A stretch of 5,895 bases of DNA from Flavobacteriales bacterium (GTDB taxonomy: Bacteria > Bacteroidota > Bacteroidia > Flavobacteriales > UA16): NCBI GenBank assembly GCA_018700255.1, contig JABISU010000152.1, positions 1 to 5,895 of the forward strand, written 5' to 3'. Shown piece by piece: positions 1 through 5,159 of the stretch (position 1 is its first letter; each line of letters starts with the position of its first letter). Position numbers and translations under genes: made by a program. Below the pieces are notes generated by a model. That model was not told the origin of the DNA. It saw nothing but the letters and a program-made list of their open reading frames with translations, and did not search any database.

Positions 1-660
1 GCAATACACTCTTGGAAAGGACCAGATTATATTGAGGTTCCTCAAATTGATGAAGCTGGTGTGGGTTGGATTTTAGCTGAGCAATGGTGGCCATACCAAC
101 GACCAAGTTTCGTAACACCACCTTTTGCTGGGTACTTCAGCGGTCACAGTACATATTCAAGAGCTGCAGCTGAGCTCTTAGAGATGTTAACAGGGTCAGC
201 TTATTGGCCTGGAGGAATGGCGGAGTGGTCTGCTCCTCAAAATCAATTTCTTGTATTCGAAGATGGTCCTTCTGTTGAATTTAATCTTCAGTGGGCAACA
301 TATTTAGATGCTTCTAATGAAAGTGCTCTTTCTAGGATTTGGGGAGGTATTCATCCACCTGTAGATGATGCTCCAGGTCGTTATGTTGGAATTCTCGCTG
401 GTAGAAATGCATTTAATTTTGCTGAGACTATAGCTTTCCCTGACTGGGCAATGGAATTTGGAGGTGATGGGTTTTTACCTAGTGAAGAATGTAGTTGTGA
501 TTTTGACAATGATGGAGTTGTTGGCTCATCGGATTTGATGTTGTTTCTTGCTGCGTACGGTTTAGGTTGGGCTGGTCCGTTTGATTTGGACAACTCTACA
601 GTTATTGGTGCTCAAGATTTACTTGTATTTTTACAACGTTTTGGTCAATCATGTGACTAA
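1..660 (+). CDS. Vanadium-dependent haloperoxidase / PAP2-family enzyme, C-terminal part, with dockerin-like tail (5' end outside window)
   Basis: The frame is open from base 1, so this is the last 219 residues of a longer protein; the GTG at 61 is internal, not a start. It carries the vanadate/phosphate-binding signature of the haloperoxidase/acid phosphatase superfamily: QRP (R34), FSGHSTYS (H49, acid-base His) and SRIWGGIHPPVD (R112, H118, D122), which fits the SR-x5-H-x3-D pattern exactly; H118 would bind vanadium. Known members oxidise halides with peroxide, or act as phosphatases; sequence alone does not decide which. Residues 164-218 form two dockerin-like, calcium-loop-type repeats (DFDNDGVVGSSDL at 167-179 and DLDNSTVIGAQDL at 195-207), each followed by an FL..[YF]G helix and bracketed by Cys164/166 and Cys218. 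The protein ends there with no T9SS sorting domain. It is probably exported, but the signal peptide lies outside the window. Family call is strong; substrate is unknown. Confidence 0.9.
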   Translation, partial: AIHSWKGPDYIEVPQIDEAGVGWILAEQWWPYQRPSFVTPPFAGYFSGHSTYSRAAAELLEMLTGSAYWPGGMAEWSAPQNQFLVFEDGPSVEFNLQWATYLDASNESALSRIWGGIHPPVDDAPGRYVGILAGRNAFNFAETIAFPDWAMEFGGDGFLPSEECSCDFDNDGVVGSSDLMLFLAAYGLGWAGPFDLDNSTVIGAQDLLVFLQRFGQSCD

Positions 661-705
661 AGATAGAATTATATTTTGTATTTTTCGAAAAATTAAAAAC
701 TTACA

Positions 706-1134
706 ATGTTTATAAAAGAACACGGAACTGCTGCAATTCTTCTGGCAGCAATTTTTCTCGCTTTGGGCTTTATGCTTGGAAAAGTAACAGGGAAAGGTCA
801 TCATAGATGTAATAAAGGACATCACAAGTCCTCTTGCAATCATGTTTCCTCTTGTAATCATGTTTCCTCTTGTAATCATGGAAAACATTCATCAAACAAC
901 GATTTCGTATTTCATTCGGATGATCATATGATTATTGTTGAGTCAATGATGAGCGAAGGATTTGAAGGAGATACTATTTTAACAATCCCAGGTGGAGAGA
1001 TTCATATGTCAATAGATGGAGATAATGTTGATGTTAGAGTTGATGTTGATGAAGAGCACTCGCATGAACACGGGGAGCACGGTGAACATAAAGAGGTGAA
1101 AGTAATTAAAGTCATCACGGTAGATGAAGATTAA
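706..1134 (+). CDS. Single-pass membrane protein with His/Cys-rich, acidic soluble region (putative metal binding)
   Basis: 142 residues; I do not recognise a named family. Residues about 8-28 form one hydrophobic segment (AAILLAAIFLALGFMLG). After it comes a basic His/Cys-rich stretch (31-61) with HH pairs, Cys35/44/50/56 and three copies of SSCNH[VG]. Residues 70-115 look folded, with beta-like alternation and many acidic residues (GEIHMSIDGDNVDVRVDV). Near the C-terminus is a His/Glu cluster (HSHEHGEHGEH, 118-128), then an alternating Lys/Val tail. Such His/Cys clusters commonly bind Zn, Ni, Co or Cu, so metal binding is a reasonable inference but not shown. Topology is uncertain: Lys/Arg residues follow the membrane segment, which the positive-inside rule would read as a cytoplasmic C-terminus, but a signal anchor with an exported domain is also possible. 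The start is the only ATG before the hydrophobic segment; the leader is A-rich with no Shine-Dalgarno. It lies 45 bp after the haloperoxidase gene and 9 bp before the lipoprotein gene, so it is probably co-transcribed with the latter. Confidence 0.8.
   Translation: MFIKEHGTAAILLAAIFLALGFMLGKVTGKGHHRCNKGHHKSSCNHVSSCNHVSSCNHGKHSSNNDFVFHSDDHMIIVESMMSEGFEGDTILTIPGGEIHMSIDGDNVDVRVDVDEEHSHEHGEHGEHKEVKVIKVITVDED
829..882 (+). repeat. Three tandem 18-bp in-frame repeats (SSCNHV units)
   Basis: Units lie at 829-846, 847-864 and 865-882. Units 1 and 2 differ at a single base (tgc/tgt, both Cys). Unit 3 is identical to unit 2 except for its last two bases, which change Val to Gly. The period is a multiple of three, so each unit adds SSCNHV to the His/Cys-rich part of the host protein and copy-number changes would keep the frame. 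The near-identity suggests recent duplication or slippage. Confidence 0.95.
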
Positions 1135-1143
1135 TTTTAGATT

Positions 1144-1638
1144 ATGACAATTATAAGTTTATTTAAGCCACTTGCATTTTTTATCCCAGTTGTAGCTATC
1201 GTATCGTTGTGTATTTCTGGATGTTCCTATGAATTGGAGTCTGGTAATGATTCATCAAGTGATAGCTTGTCAATAGAAGAAATAAATGCTAAACGTGGAG
1301 ATGCATGTGACTGCATATCAAACACTCTAACTAAAATTGATGCTTTCACAGTTAAAATGAATTCTGGAGAGTATAAGAAGAGTTCAGATTTAAATTCAGC
1401 TTTAATTATTGCTATGAATGGTTGTATGACTCCTACAGGCAATAAGGAAGCAGATGCAGCTTGGTCTGTTTCTTTATCTGGTTGTGATTCTTTTTTATCA
1501 ATTAGAGAATCAATGATGTTAGTCAGTGAAACAGCTGCTCTCTTAAAGCAAGCTGAGCAAGATGAATTATTCAAACAAACGGGAGGCGCTAACGGTGCTG
1601 CTGAAATTTTAAACCGTTTAAGTAATAAAAACAAGTAA
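1144..1638 (+). CDS. Small Cys-containing lipoprotein, function unknown
   Basis: 164 residues. A type II signal peptide is clear: hydrophobic residues 11-23 followed by the lipobox ISGC with the lipidated Cys at 27, then a Ser/Asp/Glu-rich linker (28-46) typical of Bacteroidota lipoproteins. The mature domain is predicted mostly helical and has four Cys (55, 57, 94, 114), including a CDC pair, which could form disulfides in the periplasm. Small lipoproteins with an 'ACxC' motif near the start of the mature domain are common in Bacteroidota, but I cannot attach a function. It begins 9 bp after the His/Cys-rich membrane protein gene, which suggests one transcript and perhaps a shared envelope role. 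It ends 7 bp before the convergent xseB stop codon, at a hairpin. Confidence 0.85.
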   Translation: MTIISLFKPLAFFIPVVAIVSLCISGCSYELESGNDSSSDSLSIEEINAKRGDACDCISNTLTKIDAFTVKMNSGEYKKSSDLNSALIIAMNGCMTPTGNKEADAAWSVSLSGCDSFLSIRESMMLVSETAALLKQAEQDELFKQTGGANGAAEILNRLSNKNK

Positions 1639-1659
1639 GGCCTGGTTAATCACCAAGCC
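1639..1659. terminator. Compact bidirectional terminator between converging operons
   Basis: The stem pairs 1639-1646 (ggcctggt) with 1652-1659 (accaagcc) around a 5-nt loop. On the plus-strand RNA there is one C-A mismatch (1642/1656). On the minus-strand RNA the same position becomes a G-U wobble, so the minus hairpin is continuous. A run of five T follows on the plus side (1664-1668), and the minus side has five T after a 7-nt gap (complement of 1627-1631). The hairpin contains the xseB stop codon and its last codons. It fits a shared intrinsic terminator, probably better for the minus strand by pairing, but T-tract spacing is not ideal on either side. Confidence 0.55.
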
Positions 1660-1873
1660 CAAGTTTTTGGATTACTAAATTAACTTCTTTTTCTGTGCTT
1701 CTTAGTTTTGAATTACACAGTTCAAGAAGTTCTGTAGATCGTTTAATGGTATTTGTTAGCTCATCTATTGAGAGCTCATCATTTTGTAGTGAGGAAAGTA
1801 TTTTCTGAAGTTCTGTTATCGAATCATCATAATTCATATCCTTCAGTGACTTTATTTTATTACTATTTGACAT
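1646..1873 (-). CDS. xseB: Exodeoxyribonuclease VII small subunit
   Basis: 75 residues, the usual size for XseB. It is a helical protein with the family pattern: YDDSITELQKILSSLQNDEL (15-34) corresponds to the 'EEALxxLExIVxxLExGEL' first helix, followed by SIDELTNTIKRSTELLELCNSKL and a final helix with E61-KEVNLVI. Several small subunits wrap the C-terminal helices of XseA to make the active cytoplasmic enzyme, which degrades single-stranded DNA to oligonucleotides and takes part in repair. It starts 6 bp after the xseA stop, so the pair is co-transcribed and probably translated from a coupled message. The start is ATG with an A-rich leader. Its 3' end overlaps the hairpin shared with the converging lipoprotein gene. 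Confidence 0.93.
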   Translation of the reverse strand: MSNSNKIKSLKDMNYDDSITELQKILSSLQNDELSIDELTNTIKRSTELLELCNSKLRSTEKEVNLVIQKLGLGD

Positions 1874-1879
1874 GTGTTT

Positions 1880-3154
1880 TTATTTGTTTTTACATTGAAT
1901 AACTTCAGCAAGTAAGTTCCCTTTATGCATCTCAATTTCAATATTATCTCCTTTTTTAAGATTTTTAGAGTCTTTGACAGATTTTCCATCAAGCCTTACA
2001 ATGCTGTATCCTCTAGATAATGTATTTTCTGGTTTAATAAGCTCCATACTAGTGGCTAGACTCAGTAGTGTCTCTTTCTGCTTAGTGAACACTCTTTGAA
2101 ACTCTCGATATAAATCCCCCTTAATTTTATCTAAAGACGATGTTTCTTTATGAAGTAGTCTTATCGGCAGATCTAATAACGTTGTTTTCGCACTGCTTAG
2201 ATTTGTTTTTTCTCTGCTAATAATAGTCTTACTTCTACTGCCAATTCTGGTAGCGATATCTATCAACATAGAAGAAAACATCAAGCTTTGATCTACCACG
2301 AAATCACCAACGTCAGTAGGCGTTTTAAAATATCTATGAGCAACAAAATCAGCTATTGAAAAGTCAGTTTCATGACCAATTCCTGTTAGTACTGGAGTTG
2401 TAAGTTCTCCTATTTTGAAAGCCAATTGAATATCATTAAAACAGTCAAGATCTAGAGGTGATCCTCCACCTCTAATAAGGACAATAATATCCGAATTAGA
2501 TTCATTTGCTTTGTCAAGAGAATTGCATATTTGAGCAGCAGCGTCTTTCCCCTGTACAGAAACAGGAAACACCTTTATTTCAAATCTAAATAGCCATTCG
2601 TTATGCAGTACATGGTGAGCAAAATCCCTGAAGCCAGATGTGCCAGGAGACCCAATCAGAGCAATTCTATGAAGCACAGTAGGTAGTTTGAGTGCTGAGT
2701 TTTTATGCTGTATCCCTTTTTCTTTAACTTTCGCTAGAGTCTCAGCTTTTCTACGTTCGAGCTCTCCTAACATAAAGGATAAATCGATTTTAGAAATATC
2801 TAAGCTTAAACCATGAATCTCACTAAACTTAACCCTGCACTGGAATACGATTTCACTCCCATTTTTAAGTACGCTTGTATAAGATTCACCTAGGTCTGCT
2901 TTAACTTTCTCAAAAGTTTTACGCCAAAGCATTGCTTTAATTGCAGCTTTTCGTATCCCATTACTCTCTTCAACAAGGTCAAAGTAAACATGTCCTGATC
3001 TACTGTGAGTGACTTTAGCAATCTCAGCTTTCACCCAAAAATCAGCACTGCCAGTTTTAGCTTCAAGAGCATTTTTAATGCTTCTGTTAAGCTGAAAGAG
3101 GGTGAATACCCTACGGTCTTCTACGGTGTTTATTTCTGGACTACGACTCTCCAT
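1880..3154 (-). CDS. xseA: Exodeoxyribonuclease VII large subunit
   Basis: 424 residues, within the normal range for Bacteroidota XseA. The domain order is complete: an N-terminal OB-fold (about 16-120) with VKAEIAKVTHSRSGHVYFDL at 41-60; a catalytic core (about 130-290) with TSGFRDF (D177), VQGKDAA, RGGGSPLDL (228-236) and GIGHETD (H261, D264) followed by TPTD; a long helical, coiled-coil-like region (about 290-375); and the C-terminal LSRGYSIV...GD.I.I segment (379-418). Core residues matching the proposed metal-dependent active site are present. With XseB it degrades ssDNA in both directions in the cytoplasm. The ATG at 3154 is the only usable start before the OB-fold, so the gene begins inside the preceding same-strand gene and shares 25 bp with its end in another reading frame. 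That arrangement suggests translational coupling. No promoter of its own is obvious. Confidence 0.96.
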   Translation of the reverse strand: MESRSPEINTVEDRRVFTLFQLNRSIKNALEAKTGSADFWVKAEIAKVTHSRSGHVYFDLVEESNGIRKAAIKAMLWRKTFEKVKADLGESYTSVLKNGSEIVFQCRVKFSEIHGLSLDISKIDLSFMLGELERRKAETLAKVKEKGIQHKNSALKLPTVLHRIALIGSPGTSGFRDFAHHVLHNEWLFRFEIKVFPVSVQGKDAAAQICNSLDKANESNSDIIVLIRGGGSPLDLDCFNDIQLAFKIGELTTPVLTGIGHETDFSIADFVAHRYFKTPTDVGDFVVDQSLMFSSMLIDIATRIGSRSKTIISREKTNLSSAKTTLLDLPIRLLHKETSSLDKIKGDLYREFQRVFTKQKETLLSLATSMELIKPENTLSRGYSIVRLDGKSVKDSKNLKKGDNIEIEMHKGNLLAEVIQCKNK

Positions 3155-3945
3155 GATTGTGGAGTGAAGGTAGATGAAAATTGATCTTGTGGTACGAATC
3201 GAATGATTTGAATTCCATTACAAATCTCACTGGCGTCAATCGTTAAATATTCATTAGCTATTAATGATGTAGTGTAATTTAATCGACCGTTTAAATCATA
3301 CAAAGACACTATACCATTTACTACAGCATTCATAGAAATACCATTTGATGACACTATTGGTTGATCCATTAATCTATAAACCTCTTCGATACCATTTGTG
3401 TTTTCTGTTAGTGACAAAGACATGCCGTGATAAGCATCTCCAAGGGTCTGATTTTGAAGGTTTGCAGCAAGGCCAGACATGTAAAAGCCTACATTGCCAC
3501 TACCGGTTTCAGGTGCAATCCAAGTAGTTGTAAAAATACCTGTAGAACTAGGTGTACTGTGTTCTACAATGTGTCTTGACTCTACTGATTCAATTTGGAC
3601 AGAAGTTCCAGGATTGGTGAACTCTCCAGCATTTGACCCATCAGGAAAAACGGATGTGGCTTGAAACCCATACCCAACTGCTGTGTTGGAGATTACATTA
3701 AAGCTAACCTCATACGTGTCTCCTGCGATGTAAGTTGATACTTCTTCTCCTATAATATTCGTAATAGTCATGCTTGATGAGGCAGTCATAGCCCCTGGTT
3801 GGTTATGGCATTGTATGCAAGATTGAGCAGATCCTGGAGCACCTGTTCTGTCTTGGTTTTGGACTTCAGCCACTCCATCAGAACTAGAAAGAAGGCTTAA
3901 AGCAATGATTGATACAGCAGACATTGCGAAGATTATTTTTTTCAT
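3130..3945 (-). CDS. Secreted choice-of-anchor V (Reeler-like) protein with CXXCH motif and T9SS-type C-terminal sorting domain
   Basis: 271 residues. The N-terminus (MKK, hydrophobic 4-20, cleavage near 26) is a Sec signal peptide. Just after it is DRTGAPGSAQSCIQCHN with a single CXXCH (C43, C46, H47), the pattern that opens choice-of-anchor V domains and also a c-type haem attachment motif. The domain continues to about 183 with family-like blocks: FNVISNTAVGYGFQATSVF, DGSNAGEF, HIVEHS (H125, H129), TWIAPETGSGNVGFYMSGLAAN and TLGDAYHGMSLSLTE. Residues about 195-271 resemble a T9SS type A sorting domain (SLYDLNGRLNY, GIQIIRF, ending WRVVVQK), although the usual PNP motif is missing. It should cross the outer membrane and be surface-attached or released. 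Whether the CXXCH binds haem is not known; the role is unassigned. It lies 68 bp downstream of a 58-aa ORF, and its last 25 bp overlap the start of xseA. Confidence 0.87.
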   Translation of the reverse strand: MKKIIFAMSAVSIIALSLLSSSDGVAEVQNQDRTGAPGSAQSCIQCHNQPGAMTASSSMTITNIIGEEVSTYIAGDTYEVSFNVISNTAVGYGFQATSVFPDGSNAGEFTNPGTSVQIESVESRHIVEHSTPSSTGIFTTTWIAPETGSGNVGFYMSGLAANLQNQTLGDAYHGMSLSLTENTNGIEEVYRLMDQPIVSSNGISMNAVVNGIVSLYDLNGRLNYTTSLIANEYLTIDASEICNGIQIIRFVPQDQFSSTFTPQSWRVVVQK

Positions 3946-4013
3946 GAGTGCGAAATTACACTTTTCATATTAAATGTATATATGTTGATTAACTAAATCA
4001 CCCTCGTGTTAGC

Positions 4014-4190
4014 TTATTTGATCACATTACTGTTACTAGATGCGTCTAAATAATTGTATGTAACATATATTTTCCATGCAACTATCGCCTTATCGAAAAG
4101 AGATAGCTTTAATAAATCAGGTCGCCTATGGATTTTAGGAAGTATTAGTTTATTAATTCTACTTAAAACAGTCCAAAAAATAAGTTTCAT
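4014..4190 (-). CDS. Small basic protein (58 aa), probable conserved Bacteroidota hypothetical
   Basis: A complete ATG-to-TAA ORF of 58 codons fills most of what otherwise looks like a 371-bp gap. The N-terminus is hydrophobic and basic (MKLIFWTVLSRINKLILPKI), a basic middle follows (HRRPDLLKLS), then an amphipathic stretch (LFDKAIVAWKIYVTYNYLD) and a short polar tail. The pattern 'NK-x-LP ... DL-x-K ... KAI-x-W-x-x-YVT-x-x-LD' resembles short hypothetical proteins I recall from Flavobacteriales genomes; I recall no function and cannot search. Codon use is A/T-rich like its neighbours. The residue pattern, with charged-hydrophobic helices and no long low-complexity run, is better than expected for random AT-rich sequence. 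It is on the same strand as, and 68 bp upstream of, the choice-of-anchor V gene, and may lead that transcript. It could be membrane-associated through its first helix. Confidence 0.7.
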   Translation of the reverse strand: MKLIFWTVLSRINKLILPKIHRRPDLLKLSLFDKAIVAWKIYVTYNYLDASSNSNVIK

Positions 4191-4316
4191 TTTTATGTTT
4201 TTGCTCTGGAAATGATTGATGCAAGATAGTTACTAAAGACTTTCAACAGTTTAGAGTGAGCAAAATCATTAAGGGGTAGTCTTTAATGTGAAGTGTTTTC
4301 TTGAAATTTGTATGTT
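4191..4316. promoter_or_regulatory. Divergent intergenic region between the 58-aa ORF and the M15-like gene
   Basis: These 126 bp separate two divergently oriented starts and must hold promoters for both unless transcription enters from outside. No perfect Bacteroidota -7 element (TAnnTTTG) is present. The nearest matches are gaaatttg at 4303-4310 on the plus strand (7 of 8 positions, only 6 nt before the ATG at 4317, implying a very short leader) and TATCTTG on the minus strand (complement of 4222-4228, one base short). Neither has a convincing -33 partner. Treat the region as a promoter by position, with the exact sites unresolved. Confidence 0.35.
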
Positions 4317-5159
4317 ATGAGTACAAGTGTAAAGCGAGATTTCAGATGGGATAGGATATTATTAGTTGCGCTGATATTAATTGGTTGCTCTAGTGGCGTT
4401 GTTGCTCTAGTAAGTAATGAGGCCCCTCCATCACAACAAAAGCAAAACTTGTCTCATCCGGAACCTATATCTAAAATAAATGGGTACAATCTCCCGGAAA
4501 AGGAACTAGCTGTGGCTCAAGGGGAGGATACTAATAATGAATTTGTCTTAAGTGAAGATGTTGTGGAACCGAAGACTAAAGATGTGAAATTAGGATCTTT
4601 ACAGCCTTGTAGCTGCTGTAAGCAAACCATAAGAGTCCCTAAAAACCCCTACACAAGACATCAGTCGGCAGCACGTTCTTTACCTAGTAGTTTTTTTGTA
4701 AAAAATGATTCTGAGTTATCATATGGTTTAAGTGTAAATAAACTTGTTGAGGTGTCAGATGGAAGGGGGTATAGAATCGATAGGCTTAAATACAGTAAAG
4801 CCGTTCTTCTCCCAGAGGTTAGAGATCTATTAGAAGATATGGGACATGACTATGCGGATGCTTTAAAAGGCACAGATTCTGAAGGCACAGTGTTTAGAGT
4901 AACTTCTATGACTAGGACGGATCATCAACAAAGAAGCCTACGAAGAAGAAACAGAAACGCCACCAAAAGTCTATCAACTCATAGTTATGGTGCTTCTTTC
5001 GATATTGCTTTTATGGATAGAGCAAACGAAGATGATAATTGTAATCGCCCCACACGTGAGATGCAAAAACTTCTTCTACGGTATCAAAAAGAAGGGAGAA
5101 TTTTAATCATTCCTGAAGGAGGGTGCATGCACATCACCCTTTTAAGAGTTAAATCTTAG
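4317..5159 (+). CDS. DUF5715 / peptidase M15-like protein, membrane-anchored or lipoprotein
   Basis: 280 residues from the ATG at 4317. An in-frame TTG at 4308 would add three residues, but ATG is preferred. The N-terminus has basic residues (KRDFRWDR) and a hydrophobic run with a lipobox-like LIGC at Cys24; the run continues past Cys (VVALV), so a plain membrane anchor is also possible. A low-complexity linker (35-95) ends at a CSCC cluster (98-101). The C-terminal half matches the DUF5715/M15 fold: TSMTRT (196-201, R200), the NRNATKSLSTHSYGASFDIAF segment with S-x-H-x-x-G-x-S-x-D (H222, D229), and E267-GGCMH-ITL (H272). H222, D229 and H272 fit the M15 zinc ligands, with E267 as possible catalytic base. 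M15 enzymes cut D-Ala-containing peptides, so a peptidoglycan peptidase role in the periplasm is inferred. Two further Cys (242, 270) flank the C-terminal active-site region. It overlaps the converging hydrolase gene by 4 bp. Confidence 0.85.
   Translation: MSTSVKRDFRWDRILLVALILIGCSSGVVALVSNEAPPSQQKQNLSHPEPISKINGYNLPEKELAVAQGEDTNNEFVLSEDVVEPKTKDVKLGSLQPCSCCKQTIRVPKNPYTRHQSAARSLPSSFFVKNDSELSYGLSVNKLVEVSDGRGYRIDRLKYSKAVLLPEVRDLLEDMGHDYADALKGTDSEGTVFRVTSMTRTDHQQRSLRRRNRNATKSLSTHSYGASFDIAFMDRANEDDNCNRPTREMQKLLLRYQKEGRILIIPEGGCMHITLLRVKS

Noticed and set aside
381..593. Minus-strand 70-codon ORF
   Set aside because: It lies opposite the haloperoxidase and dockerin-like coding region and has no independent support.
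670..678. Promoter-like tatattttg upstream of the His/Cys-rich gene
   Set aside because: It has one extra base relative to the Bacteroidota TAnnTTTG element, and the nearest TTTG (640-643) is too far upstream for a normal -33 partner.
680..693. Perfect 14-bp palindrome atttttcgaaaaat before the His/Cys-rich gene
   Set aside because: It is nearly all A/T with no loop, so it makes a poor terminator; such palindromes arise easily in AT-rich gaps and no second copy was seen to support an operator.
649..888. Minus-strand 79-codon ORF with MITRGN repeats
   Set aside because: It is the antisense shadow of the 18-bp tandem repeat and lies across the well-supported plus-strand gene.
1227..1634. Minus-strand 135-codon ORF opposite the lipoprotein gene
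   Set aside because: The plus-strand frame has a clear lipoprotein signal and fits the gene order; the antisense product has no recognisable features.
3345..3527. Plus-strand 60-codon ORF
   Set aside because: It is antisense to the choice-of-anchor V domain, which has strong family motifs in its own frame.
3986..4000. Inverted repeat tgatt-N5-aatca between the 58-aa ORF and the choice-of-anchor V gene
   Set aside because: The 5-bp arms are A/T-rich and there is no T tract or second copy; too short to call an operator or terminator.
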